A stretch of 52,093 bases of DNA from assembly GCA_017548275.1 (NCBI GenBank), contig JAFZAH010000033.1, forward strand, positions 1 through 52,093. Reading direction: 5' to 3'. Each line of letters opens with the position of its first letter. Positions within the stretch are counted from its first letter, which is position 1. The DNA comes from Prevotella sp. (GTDB taxonomy: Bacteria; Bacteroidota; Bacteroidia; Bacteroidales; Bacteroidaceae). The notes below the pieces were generated by a model. It saw only the letters and a program-made list of their open reading frames with translations. It was not told where the DNA came from and ran no database searches. Made by a program: the position numbers and the translations under genes. Of this stretch, positions 7,538-18,775 are shown in pieces.

Positions 7538-9213
7538 TTGAGAGATTTTTAAGACAGACATCCTTCACGTCAGTGGAGGACTACAACCAGAACCTGTCAT
7601 TTATCATACCTGAGCATTTCAATTTCGCCTACGACGTGATGGACGAATGGGCAAAAGAGAAACCTGAGGGACTGGCATTGCTTTGGACAAACGACCAAGG
7701 CAAGGAGATACGCACCACCTTCGCGGAATTGAAGGAGCAGACTGACCAGGCTGCAAGTTATTTGCAGTCGTTGGGCATCGGTGCGGGCGACCCTGTCATG
7801 CTGATATTAAAACGCCATTACGAATGGTGGGTCACGATGCTCGCCCTTCACAAACTGGCAGCAGTGACCATCCCCGCCACACACATGCTGACCAAACACG
7901 ACTTGGTGTACCGCAACACGCGCGCATCGGTGAAAGCCATCATCTGCGCCGACGACGAGTATATCACCAGCCAGATAGCATTATCACTGCCCGAAAGCCC
8001 GACGGTAGAGGCGGTGGTGGTTGTGGGCGACGAGAGCCAGAGCCATCAGAATCAGAGCGGCATTTGGCATGACTGGCGGTCGGAGTGGCAGCAGGCGCCG
8101 GTTTTTGTCCGTCCTGAGAAAAAGAACGACAACGATGACACGATGATGATGTACTTCACATCGGGAACGAGCGGTGAACCGAAGATGGTGGCGCACGACT
8201 TCCTCTATGCGCTGGGCCATCTCACCACGGGCGTGTTCTGGCATAACCTGCATGAGGGATCGCTTCACCTGACCGTGGCCGACACGGGTTGGGGAAAAGC
8301 CGCTTGGGGCAAATTGTATGGTCAATGGCTGGCTGGCGCCACGATTTTCGTGTTCGACCACGAGAAATTCAATGCCGACACGCTTTTACGCCAGATAGAG
8401 AAATACCGCGTCACATCGTTTTGCGCACCACCCACCATCTATCGTTTCATGATACGTGAGGACCTGTCGCGCTATGACCTCTCATCGCTCGAATACTGCA
8501 CCACCGCAGGCGAGGCACTCAACCCTGCCGTTTTTGACAAGTTCAAGGAGAAGACCGGCATCCAGATGATGGAAGGCTTCGGTCAGACCGAGACGACCAT
8601 GACTTTGGGCACCTTCCCGTGGATGACGCCGAAACCCGGTTCGATGGGCATCCCCAATGCGCAGTACGATATCGACCTGGTGAAAGCCGACGGCACACCC
8701 TGCGAGGATGGTGAGAAAGGCGAAATCGTCATCCGCACCGACAAGCATAAACCTATCGGATTGTTCAAAGGCTACTACCGCGATGACGAAAAGACGCAAG
8801 AGGCTTGGCATGACGGTTTCTACCATACAGGCGACATGGCTTGGCGCGATGAAGACGGCTACTACTGGTTTGAGGGCCGCATCGACGATGTCATCAAATC
8901 GTCGGGTTACCGTATCGGGCCGTTCGAGGTGGAGAGTGCGCTGATGACCCACCCCGCCGTGGTGGAATGTGCCATCACAGGTGTTCCCGACGACATCCGC
9001 GGCATGGTGGTAAAAGCCACCGTTGTGCTGGGCAAGGAATGGAAAGACAAAGCCGGCGAGGCACTTGTCAAGGAATTGCAACAGCATGTGAAGAAAGAGA
9101 CCGCGCCTTACAAATACCCCCGTATCGTGGAGTTCGTGGACGAACTGCCCAAAACCATCAGCGGCAAAATCAGAAGGGTGGAGATACGAAGGAAAGACGC
9201 TGAAAAAGGATGA
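7534..9213 (+). CDS. AMP-forming acyl-CoA synthetase
   Basis: The 559-residue protein is an ANL-superfamily ligase that activates a carboxylate with ATP to an acyl adenylate and then transfers it to CoA. Motifs in order: phosphate loop 'TSGTSGEPK' (209-217), 'GFGQTETT' (about 350), the hinge region 'TGDMAWRDEDGYYWFEGR', and the catalytic lysine K545 in 'PKTISGKIRR'. It resembles acetyl- and medium-chain acyl-CoA synthetases; the chain length cannot be fixed by eye. It is coupled to the XRE-cupin gene upstream and separated by only 3 nt from proB, so it is firmly inside the arginine/proline operon. Its role there, possibly acyl-CoA supply for glutamate acylation, is speculation. Confidence 0.9.
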   Translation: MIERFLRQTSFTSVEDYNQNLSFIIPEHFNFAYDVMDEWAKEKPEGLALLWTNDQGKEIRTTFAELKEQTDQAASYLQSLGIGAGDPVMLILKRHYEWWVTMLALHKLAAVTIPATHMLTKHDLVYRNTRASVKAIICADDEYITSQIALSLPESPTVEAVVVVGDESQSHQNQSGIWHDWRSEWQQAPVFVRPEKKNDNDDTMMMYFTSGTSGEPKMVAHDFLYALGHLTTGVFWHNLHEGSLHLTVADTGWGKAAWGKLYGQWLAGATIFVFDHEKFNADTLLRQIEKYRVTSFCAPPTIYRFMIREDLSRYDLSSLEYCTTAGEALNPAVFDKFKEKTGIQMMEGFGQTETTMTLGTFPWMTPKPGSMGIPNAQYDIDLVKADGTPCEDGEKGEIVIRTDKHKPIGLFKGYYRDDEKTQEAWHDGFYHTGDMAWRDEDGYYWFEGRIDDVIKSSGYRIGPFEVESALMTHPAVVECAITGVPDDIRGMVVKATVVLGKEWKDKAGEALVKELQQHVKKETAPYKYPRIVEFVDELPKTISGKIRRVEIRRKDAEKG

Positions 9214-9216
9214 AAA

Positions 9217-9990
9217 ATGAAAAACAGGATTGTAGTTAAAGTGGGCAGCAATGTGCTGACACGCCCGGACGGGAAACTTGACGTGACGCGTATGTCAGCG
9301 CTGACCGACCAGATAGCATGGTTGCGCGCTCATGGTTATGAGGTGCTGCTGGTGTCGTCGGGTGCCATGGCGTCAGGGCGCGGCGAACTACGCATTGACC
9401 ACTCGCTCGACTCCGTGGAACAAAGACAATTGTTCTCGGCTGTGGGTCAGGTGAAACTCATCGGGTTGTATTACGACCTTTTCCGAGAGTTTGGCATACC
9501 CGTGGGCCAGGTGCTCACCATGAAAGAGAACTTCGAACCCGGCGAACAGTACCAGAACCAGCGTGCGTGTATGACTGTGATGCTGGAAAACGGTGTACTG
9601 CCCATCATCAACGAGAACGACACCGTGAGCGTCACTGAACTGATGTTCACCGACAACGATGAGTTGTCGGGACTAGTGGCACAAATGATGGAGGCCGACA
9701 CGCTCATCCTGCTCAGCAATATCGACGGCATCTTCACCACCCACCCCGATGACCCAGATGCGGAAATCATCCGCGAAGTGACACCCGGGCGCGACCTTTC
9801 TGAATACATCCGTCCCGAGAAAAGCGCGTTTGGTCGTGGCGGCATGCACTCGAAATACACCACCGCCTCGAAAGTGCAGAAAGCGGGCATACGCGTCATC
9901 ATCGCCAACGGTGAGCGCGACAATATTCTGATAGACCTTATCACAAAAGAAAACGACATTCCCCATACAGAATTTCTCCCATGCAACTGA
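9217..9990 (+). CDS. proB: Glutamate 5-kinase, short form without PUA domain
   Basis: ProB phosphorylates glutamate to gamma-glutamyl phosphate, the first committed step of proline synthesis. The 257-residue protein contains only the amino-acid-kinase domain, beginning '[16 protein letters not shown]', with '[14 protein letters not shown]' and '[12 protein letters not shown]' for ATP and glutamate binding. The C-terminal PUA domain of the E. coli type (about 367 residues) is absent, as in other short ProB proteins. It overlaps proA by 10 nt, consistent with the ProB-ProA complex that channels the unstable intermediate. Proline feedback normally acts on the kinase domain itself, so loss of PUA need not abolish regulation. 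Confidence 0.95.
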   Translation: MKNRIVVKVGSNVLTRPDGKLDVTRMSALTDQIAWLRAHGYEVLLVSSGAMASGRGELRIDHSLDSVEQRQLFSAVGQVKLIGLYYDLFREFGIPVGQVLTMKENFEPGEQYQNQRACMTVMLENGVLPIINENDTVSVTELMFTDNDELSGLVAQMMEADTLILLSNIDGIFTTHPDDPDAEIIREVTPGRDLSEYIRPEKSAFGRGGMHSKYTTASKVQKAGIRVIIANGERDNILIDLITKENDIPHTEFLPCN

Positions 9991-11222
9991 AAGAAACCTT
10001 TGAGAAAGCCAAGCGTTCGAGCAAAAGCCTCGCGCTGTTGAGCGACGAACAACGCAACGAGATATTACAATCCGTGGCACAAGCCATCTTGGACAACCGA
10101 GACCGAATCATTCAGGCAAACGCCCTCGATTTGGCGAAGATGCCGAAAGAGAGCCCCCTCTACGACCGGTTGCAACTGACACCGAGCCGTCTGGAAGGTA
10201 TAGCCGCCGACATGCGCAATGTGGCATCGCTACCCTCGCCCTTAGGTCATATCACGAAGCAGAAAACATTGCCCAATGGTATGCGTCTGTGCCGTGTGAG
10301 TGTGCCTTTCGGGGTTATCGGCATGATTTATGAGGCACGTCCCAACGTGACGTTCGATGTCTTCTCGTTGTGTTTCAAGAGCGGCAACGCCTGTGTGCTG
10401 AAAGGCGGCAAAGACGCCGACTGCTCCAATCGCGAGGAGGTGGCAATCATACATGAGGTGTTGACACAATACGGTGTCAATCCCGACGTGGTGACACTGT
10501 TGCCCGCCACCCATGAGGCCACAGGCGAGATGCTCAACGCTGTGGGATACATCGACCTGTGCATCCCACGCGGAGGCAGAAAACTCATCGATTTCGTGCG
10601 CGATACTGCCCGTGTGCCCGTCATCGAGACCGGCGCAGGCGTGGTCAACACCTATTTCGACAAGGCCGGCGACTTGGAGATGGGCAAGGCCATCGTCAAT
10701 AACGCCAAGACACGTCGTGTGAGCGTGTGCAACGCGCTCGACTGTCTGTTGATGCACCGTGAGCGCATCGACGATTTACCGGCGCTCTGCGCGCCATTGG
10801 CCGAGAAAAACGTGATTATATACGCCGACGATGAGGCATACAGTATGCTCGAAGCGGGTTATCCATATCTGGAACACGCCGATGATGACAGTTTCGGCAC
10901 CGAGTTCATGGATTATAAGATGGCAGTGAAGACCGTCGGCTCGATTGACGAGGCCATCGACCATATCGACCGTTATGGAAGCGGTCACAGCGAGGCCATT
11001 ATCACCATGGACGAGGAGGCGGCACGACGTTTCCAACAACATGTCGATGCCGCCTGTGTCTATTGGAACGTGCCCACATCATTTACCGACGGTGCGCAAT
11101 TCGGTCTCGGCGCGGAAATCGGTATCTCAACCCAAAAACTCGGTCCGCGCGGTCCGATGGCTTTGGAGGAAATCACCACTTACAAATGGTTGATTGAGGG
11201 CGAAGGACAAGTGAGACGTTGA
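9981..11222 (+). CDS. proA: Glutamate-5-semialdehyde dehydrogenase (gamma-glutamyl phosphate reductase)
   Basis: ProA reduces gamma-glutamyl phosphate with NADPH to glutamate semialdehyde, which cyclises to the ProC substrate. The 413-residue protein is an aldehyde-dehydrogenase-fold enzyme: '[20 protein letters not shown]' near residue 108 is the family signature, and the catalytic Cys lies in '[13 protein letters not shown]' (about residue 250). Start at 9981 is inside the proB end, giving a 10-nt overlap. Downstream is an 82-nt gap of short direct repeats before argF'. Confidence 0.96.
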   Translation: MQLKETFEKAKRSSKSLALLSDEQRNEILQSVAQAILDNRDRIIQANALDLAKMPKESPLYDRLQLTPSRLEGIAADMRNVASLPSPLGHITKQKTLPNGMRLCRVSVPFGVIGMIYEARPNVTFDVFSLCFKSGNACVLKGGKDADCSNREEVAIIHEVLTQYGVNPDVVTLLPATHEATGEMLNAVGYIDLCIPRGGRKLIDFVRDTARVPVIETGAGVVNTYFDKAGDLEMGKAIVNNAKTRRVSVCNALDCLLMHRERIDDLPALCAPLAEKNVIIYADDEAYSMLEAGYPYLEHADDDSFGTEFMDYKMAVKTVGSIDEAIDHIDRYGSGHSEAIITMDEEAARRFQQHVDAACVYWNVPTSFTDGAQFGLGAEIGISTQKLGPRGPMALEEITTYKWLIEGEGQVRR

Positions 11223-11290
11223 ACATGGAACGTGGAACGTTGAACATGGAACGTGGAACGTGGAACATGGAAGATTGATTATTGAAAATT
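11223..11290. repeat. Short direct repeats between proA and argF'
   Basis: The gap consists of imperfect copies of a nonamer-like unit built on 'ACATGGAAC/ACGTGGAAC', repeated about six times (11223-11270), followed by two 'ATTGA(A)GATTGA'-type copies. It has no coding potential and resembles other low-complexity gaps in this window (14390-14420, 18646-18680, 23625-23730). Confidence 0.75.
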
Positions 11291-11304
11291 GAAGATTGAA
11301 CTAT

Positions 11305-12273
11305 ATGAAAACATTTTTCAACGTAGAGGATATCGGTGATTTGCAGAAAGCACTCGCCGAAGCACAAGAAGTGAAACGCGACCGGTTCGCATTCCAGTCG
11401 TTAGGTAAGAACAAGACTCTGTTGATGATATTCTTCAATAACAGTCTGCGCACCCGCCTCTCCACCCAAAAGGCGGCGATGAACCTCGGCATGAATGTCA
11501 TCGTGCTTGATGTGAACGCAGGCGCTTGGAAATTGGAGACCGAGCGCGGTGTCATTATGGACGGCGACAAGAGCGAACATCTCTTGGAGGCCATCCCTGT
11601 GATGGGCAGTTACTGCGACATCATCGCCGTGCGCTCATTCGCAGGACTGACCGACCGCGAATACGACTATGCTGAAACCGTGGTGCAACAATTCGTGAAA
11701 TACAGTGGACGACCCGTCGTGGCGATGGAAACGGCTACTGTGCACCCCTTGCAGGCTTTCGCCGACCTGATTACCATCAGTGAGTATTGGCAAGCCCCTA
11801 CCCGACCGAAAGTCGTGCTGACATGGGCACCTCACTGCCGCGCATTGCCGCAGGCTGTGCCCAACTCGTTCGCTCAATGGATGAATGCCGCCGATGTGGA
11901 TTTCGTCATCACCCATCCCGAGGGCTATGAACTGGATCCGAAGTTCGTGGGCGACGCCCGCGTGGAATATGACCAGCGCAAAGCGTTTGAGGGCGCACAT
12001 TTCATCTATGCAAAAAACTGGAGTTGTCCGGGTGTGACGAGACCTGAGGATTACGGCAAGATTATCTCGCGTGACATGTCATGGACTGTCGACACCGAGC
12101 ACATGGCATGGACCGACAACGGCTATTTCATGCACTGTCTGCCCGTGCGCCGCGGTCTCATCGTCACGGATGATGTGATAGAGAGTGACCACTCCATCGT
12201 CATCCCCGAAGCCGCCAACCGCGAGATTTCCGCCCAAGTGGTGCTGAAACGGGTGTTGGAAGGCCTGAAATAA
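11305..12273 (+). CDS. argF': N-succinylornithine carbamoyltransferase (ArgF'-type)
   Basis: This 322-residue protein matches, nearly residue for residue as I remember it, the Bacteroides fragilis N-succinyl-L-ornithine transcarbamylase, which carbamoylates succinylornithine. Visible motifs are the carbamoyl-phosphate loop 'NNSLRTRLS' (45-53), 'HPLQAFADL' and 'HCLPVRRG'. In B. fragilis the specificity residue is Pro90 in 'GDKPEH'; here the aligned position is Ser90 ('GDKSEH', codon 11572-11574). Published mutants of the acetyl-specific enzyme at this position, including Ser, are reported to favour the succinyl substrate, so Ser90 fits the same function. I start at the ATG at 11305; a TTG at 11296 would add three residues. 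Last gene of the operon. Confidence 0.92.
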   Translation: MKTFFNVEDIGDLQKALAEAQEVKRDRFAFQSLGKNKTLLMIFFNNSLRTRLSTQKAAMNLGMNVIVLDVNAGAWKLETERGVIMDGDKSEHLLEAIPVMGSYCDIIAVRSFAGLTDREYDYAETVVQQFVKYSGRPVVAMETATVHPLQAFADLITISEYWQAPTRPKVVLTWAPHCRALPQAVPNSFAQWMNAADVDFVITHPEGYELDPKFVGDARVEYDQRKAFEGAHFIYAKNWSCPGVTRPEDYGKIISRDMSWTVDTEHMAWTDNGYFMHCLPVRRGLIVTDDVIESDHSIVIPEAANREISAQVVLKRVLEGLK

Positions 12274-12346
12274 AGGAGAGTAAAACGAGCAATACTCCAT
12301 ATTCGAAGAACAAATACTGAAAAGCATCAGTATCCCGATGAACGTA

Positions 12347-12381
12347 ATAGCGGGGAGCGCAGTTGATACGCTCCCCGCTAT
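12347..12381. terminator. Hairpin between convergent argF' and GH13 genes
   Basis: ATAGCGGGGAGCG (12347-12359) pairs perfectly with CGCTCCCCGCTAT (12369-12381) around a 9-nt loop. It lies between the converging ends of argF' (12273) and the GH13 gene (12407) and is a likely bidirectional terminator. A U-run is lacking on both strands. Confidence 0.65.
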
Positions 12382-12406
12382 CGTGTTATGCCAAAGGCTG
12401 GACAGG

Positions 12407-14293
12407 TCAGAACTCCACAATCAGTGTCTGGCGTGGTCTGAGGTTAAGGTCTTTGTCCAGACGGACATGACGGCCGGTGATGACATCGGAGGCCACGGTG
12501 GTGCTGCCGATGACCTCGGCATAACGTGCTACGGACATCACGGCGGGTTTCGACGTACCGTTGAGGATGGTGAGCGCCGTCTTCCCTCCATATTGGCGTG
12601 CGATGACATAGACGCCATTGTAAGGTATGAACTGCGTCTGTTTGCCCTTGATAATCACATTGTTGCCCTGCCGCCAGTGGAGCAGGCGGCTGAGCCAGTC
12701 AAACATAGCATTCTCGGCTTGTGTGCGTCCCTCCTTGGTGAAGGCGTTTTTCGTGTCACCGGGGAATCCGCCGGGGAAATCTTTGCGCACATGTCCGTCG
12801 GTCACCTCTTTCGTGCCGTTCATCAGTATTTCCGTGCCGTAATAGAGTTGCGGCGTGCGGTTGATGGTGAGCAGCAATGCCAGCGCCTGTTTCAGTGCCA
12901 ACGTGTCCTTGCCGTTGCCAAGGAAGCGGTCGGTGTCATGGTTCTCGATGAACGCCATGACCTTCGACGGATCTTCGTAGAGATAGTCATACACCAGACT
13001 GTTGTAGATGCGGTTATAGCCGTTCCACCAGGGGTCGGTCTCCTCATGTTTCGCCTGGTTGAGTTTGTCAAAGAAACTGAAGTCCATCACCGTCTTCAGA
13101 TAACTGTTCTGGTCAGACAGCCGCGACCCTTTCTGCCATGCGGCAGTATAGGCGGGTTCGGTCACCCACGTCTCGCCCACGGTATTGAAATTGGGATATT
13201 CCGCATCCAGTTCTTTCATCCAACTTGCCATTGCTGCGCGGTCGGCATAGGGGTAGGTGTCCATGCGGATGCCGTCGATGCCCACCGTCTCAATCCACCA
13301 TTTGCTGTTTTGGATGAGATAGGTCATCACATGCGGGTTTTTCTGGTTGAGGTCGGGCATAGTCGGCACGAACCACCCTTCGACGGTCTCTTTCATATCA
13401 ATCTGCGAGGCGTAGGGATCCATCACGGGGGTCAGTTTATACGATGTCTGCAAGAAACGGTCATTTTCCTTGCCCTCGGGGTTACCCTCCAACCATCCGG
13501 GCAGGTTGAACCAGTCTTTTGACGGCATGTTTGCCACCCAGGGGTGCTCGAATCCGCAATGGTTGAAAATCATGTCCATCACCACTTTCAGTCCGTGCAG
13601 ATGTGCCTCTTTGACCAGTTGGCGGTATTCCTCGTTGGTACCGAAGCGCGGGTCAACGCGGTAATAGTCGGTGGTGGCATAACCGTGATAGGTGCTGTAT
13701 CCCGCCTCATTGTCGGGAGAATCGTTTTCCAACACAGGAGTGAACCACAAAGCGGTCACGCCCAGTTCATTGAAATAACCAAGGTGCTGCCGTATGCCCT
13801 CGAGGTCGCCTCCATGACGGAGCGACGGCTGTGAGCGGTCCACGCGATAATTACGCATACCCTTGACCGGGTCGTTGTCGCGGCCGCTGGCAAAACGGTC
13901 GGGCATGAGCATATAGAGCACGTCGGCATTGGAGAAACCGGTGCGCGCATCGCCGCTCATCTCCCTGTTCAAAAGCGGATACTCCACTTTTTTCGTTTGC
14001 TTGCCGTTCTTAAACGTCAGTGTCATAGTGCCAGCCTGAGCACCTCTGAGATTGAGATAGACCAAGAGATAATCAGGCGAGTCGAGCCTGACCAGACTGT
14101 CGATGGTCACACCGGGATAATCCGTACTGACCTCCGCGCTGCGGATGTCCTTGCCATAAACCATCAGTTGGAGCGAGGGGTTCTTCATCCCGACAAACCA
14201 GTTGGCGGGTTCGACACAGTCAACCTTCACAGCAGCATGAATCATCGTGTTCATACCCAAGAATAGTGCTAAAATAAGAAATAATCGTTTCAT
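12407..14293 (-). CDS. susA: Neopullulanase/cyclomaltodextrinase-like GH13 (SusA-like)
   Basis: This is a 628-residue exported GH13 enzyme with a signal peptide ('MKRLFLILALFLGMNTMIHAA'). An N-terminal beta-sandwich (about 22-115) of the kind found in neopullulanases is followed by the catalytic barrel: region I 'MDMIFNH' (239-245), nucleophile D345 in 'GIRMDTY', acid/base E374 in 'VGETWV', and D453 in 'FIENHDTDR'. A small C-terminal beta domain completes it. It corresponds to Bacteroides SusA, which cuts imported maltodextrins and pullulan in the periplasm. I use the ATG at 14293; an upstream in-frame start at 14317 would place residues before the signal peptide. Last gene of the malQ-GH97-pulA-GH13 operon. 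Confidence 0.9.
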   Translation of the reverse strand: MKRLFLILALFLGMNTMIHAAVKVDCVEPANWFVGMKNPSLQLMVYGKDIRSAEVSTDYPGVTIDSLVRLDSPDYLLVYLNLRGAQAGTMTLTFKNGKQTKKVEYPLLNREMSGDARTGFSNADVLYMLMPDRFASGRDNDPVKGMRNYRVDRSQPSLRHGGDLEGIRQHLGYFNELGVTALWFTPVLENDSPDNEAGYSTYHGYATTDYYRVDPRFGTNEEYRQLVKEAHLHGLKVVMDMIFNHCGFEHPWVANMPSKDWFNLPGWLEGNPEGKENDRFLQTSYKLTPVMDPYASQIDMKETVEGWFVPTMPDLNQKNPHVMTYLIQNSKWWIETVGIDGIRMDTYPYADRAAMASWMKELDAEYPNFNTVGETWVTEPAYTAAWQKGSRLSDQNSYLKTVMDFSFFDKLNQAKHEETDPWWNGYNRIYNSLVYDYLYEDPSKVMAFIENHDTDRFLGNGKDTLALKQALALLLTINRTPQLYYGTEILMNGTKEVTDGHVRKDFPGGFPGDTKNAFTKEGRTQAENAMFDWLSRLLHWRQGNNVIIKGKQTQFIPYNGVYVIARQYGGKTALTILNGTSKPAVMSVARYAEVIGSTTVASDVITGRHVRLDKDLNLRPRQTLIVEF

Positions 14294-14425
14294 ATATGGA
14301 GTTTTTTGCATTGTCAAAACGTCAAGGTTGGAAAATTAAAGAGTATCTTTCAGAAATCCGCCAATAGAGAACAATTGTCTGAACTACGGAACTACTGAAC
14401 TCCTGAACTACCAAATTCCTCAGAC
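14294..14425. repeat. Low-complexity gap between the pullulanase and SusA-like genes
   Basis: On the plus strand 14376-14420 consists of imperfect copies of 'TGAACTACNGAACTAC/TCCTGAACTAC'. No promoter consensus is evident and the two genes are co-directional, so this is an intercistronic spacer of the operon. Confidence 0.55.
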
Positions 14426-16357
14426 TCATTTTTTCAGTATCATAGCCGTCTGTCCTGCCACCTCAACCTGTTCGGAGCAGATTTCGCCCAGCCCGTTCTC
14501 GTCAATGACACCGTTGCAGCAGACGACGGTAAAGGGTTCTTCAAGAATATCGACCTTTTGCGCATCTTTGTTGAAATTGAGTATCACGATGATATCCTCC
14601 CAGGCATCTCCGCCGGCATGACCGCCCAGATGGAATGTGACCACGCCTTTGGGGGCAACAAAGAACTCCAGATGACGACGCACAAGGTCGGCATCGCCCA
14701 ATCGGAAGGCGGGATGGTTTTTCCTCAGGGCAATCAGTTTCTTATAATACTCGAAGACCTGCGGATAACGGCTGAGATTGTCCCAATCAAGGTGGTTGAC
14801 AGAGTCGGGCGACTCAAAACTGTTGTGCACCCCTTTCTTGTCACGGAACATCTCCTCACCGCTGAGCATGAATGGAACTCCCTGTGATAGCATCACTGTC
14901 GTCTGTGCCAGAAGGTCGAGACGTATCAACTCGTCGGTTTTAATGCCGGGGATGCTGGCGCGCAGACGGTCGGTGAGGCACATATCGTCGTGACAACTCA
15001 CATAACTGATCATCTGCGTGGGTTGCAGCGCCCACGGCTCTTTGGTGTAGTTCACGAGCGAATAATCCACCTGAGGATGGTCTATCATGCCCGTGATACC
15101 CGCCTTGACGCTCTCCTCGTCGCCCAATATACCAGCGAGCAACGCTCCCTGGCTGTCGTCACTGAATGGTCCGCGCAAAGCATCACGTATCTCGTCGGAG
15201 AAGGCGGCGATACGCGGCAACTGTGTGATGTGGGCCTTGACGGCGAGTTGCTCTGCCGGCAGTGCGCATGCTCCCGCGCTCCATCCCTCGCCATAGATGA
15301 AGATGGTGGGGTCAATCTCATCTACCGCCGCGCGGATGGCGTTCATCGTCGCAATGTCGTGCACTCCCATCAAGTCGAAACGGAAACCGTCGATGTGATA
15401 CTCGTTGATCCAGTATTTGACCGACTCAATCATGAACTTCCGCATCATCGGCTGTTCGGAGGCCGTCTCGTTGCCGCAACCCGAACCGTTGGAGTACTTA
15501 CCCCCTTCTTTCCTGTAATAATAGTCGGGATAAGTGCGTTGGAAGTTGCTGTGCTCGATGTCGTAGGTATGGTTATAGACCACATCGAGGATGACACGGA
15601 TGCCGGCCTTATGCAATGCCTGCACCATCTGCTTAAATTCCCTGATACGGGTGGCGGGGGTGTATGGGTCGGTAGAATAACTGCCTTCGGGCACATTGTA
15701 GTTGACAGGGTCATAACCCCAATTGTACTGCGGTTGATTGAGCCGAGTCTCATCCACTGAGCCATAATCGTAAGAGGGCAGGATATGGATGGCGTTCACA
15801 CCCAACTCCTTCAGGTGACGGATGGCCTTCTCCTCGGTCAGTGCGAGATATTTGCCACGATGCTCCGGCGTGATGCCCGATGACGGGTCGATGGAGAAAT
15901 CGCGGTGATGCATCTCGTAAATGACAAGGTCGGCAGGCGATTTCACCTGTAGCCTATGGTCATACTCCCATCCTTCCGGGTCAGTCTCTTTCATATCGAG
16001 GACGACACCGTTTTGTCCATTGACCGTGACCGCCTTGGCGAACACACCCGGCGACACATTATCATCGACGAAAAAATGATAAACGCAATGGTTCAAGTCA
16101 CCTTTAACCTTGGTGCTCCAAATGCCATCCTTTCCAAGTGTCAACTTCTGCTTGAAACGCTTTGGCGGCACACGCCTCATGTTGTTTTTCGGTAAAGACA
16201 TAGCATGCCATTCCACCACTACATTCTTGGCGTTTTTGGGTGCAAAAAGTTTGAACACGGTTTGCTGCGGGGTGTATGTCACCTCGTCGAAATTGAAATC
16301 TTGGGCATTTATGCTCGATGCCGCCATAAGCAAGATGGCTAATAAGAAAATTCTCAT
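14426..16357 (-). CDS. pulA: Type I pullulanase (GH13_14), exported
   Basis: PulA hydrolyses alpha-1,6 branches of pullulan, amylopectin and branched dextrins. The 643-residue protein has a signal peptide ('MRIFLLAILLMAASSINAQ'), an N-terminal CBM48-like domain (about 25-125) and the catalytic barrel with the type I hallmark 'YNWGYDP' at 211-217. Region I is 'DVVYNH' (258-263), the nucleophile is D328 in 'GFRFDLMG', the acid/base E357 in 'YGEGW' and D457 in 'SCHDD'. It ends with a beta-sandwich. It lies 6 nt downstream of the GH97 gene and is clearly co-transcribed. No lipobox is seen, so it is probably periplasmic, where it would debranch imported oligosaccharides. Confidence 0.94.
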   Translation of the reverse strand: MRIFLLAILLMAASSINAQDFNFDEVTYTPQQTVFKLFAPKNAKNVVVEWHAMSLPKNNMRRVPPKRFKQKLTLGKDGIWSTKVKGDLNHCVYHFFVDDNVSPGVFAKAVTVNGQNGVVLDMKETDPEGWEYDHRLQVKSPADLVIYEMHHRDFSIDPSSGITPEHRGKYLALTEEKAIRHLKELGVNAIHILPSYDYGSVDETRLNQPQYNWGYDPVNYNVPEGSYSTDPYTPATRIREFKQMVQALHKAGIRVILDVVYNHTYDIEHSNFQRTYPDYYYRKEGGKYSNGSGCGNETASEQPMMRKFMIESVKYWINEYHIDGFRFDLMGVHDIATMNAIRAAVDEIDPTIFIYGEGWSAGACALPAEQLAVKAHITQLPRIAAFSDEIRDALRGPFSDDSQGALLAGILGDEESVKAGITGMIDHPQVDYSLVNYTKEPWALQPTQMISYVSCHDDMCLTDRLRASIPGIKTDELIRLDLLAQTTVMLSQGVPFMLSGEEMFRDKKGVHNSFESPDSVNHLDWDNLSRYPQVFEYYKKLIALRKNHPAFRLGDADLVRRHLEFFVAPKGVVTFHLGGHAGGDAWEDIIVILNFNKDAQKVDILEEPFTVVCCNGVIDENGLGEICSEQVEVAGQTAMILKK

Positions 16358-16363
16358 ATCCTT

Positions 16364-18775
<2,412 letters not shown>

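Noticed and set aside
12338-13522. Long plus-strand open frame of 394 codons
   Set aside because: It is antisense to the SusA-like GH13 gene, whose catalytic motifs and signal peptide prove the minus strand. The antisense frame has no recognisable domain and arises from codon bias.
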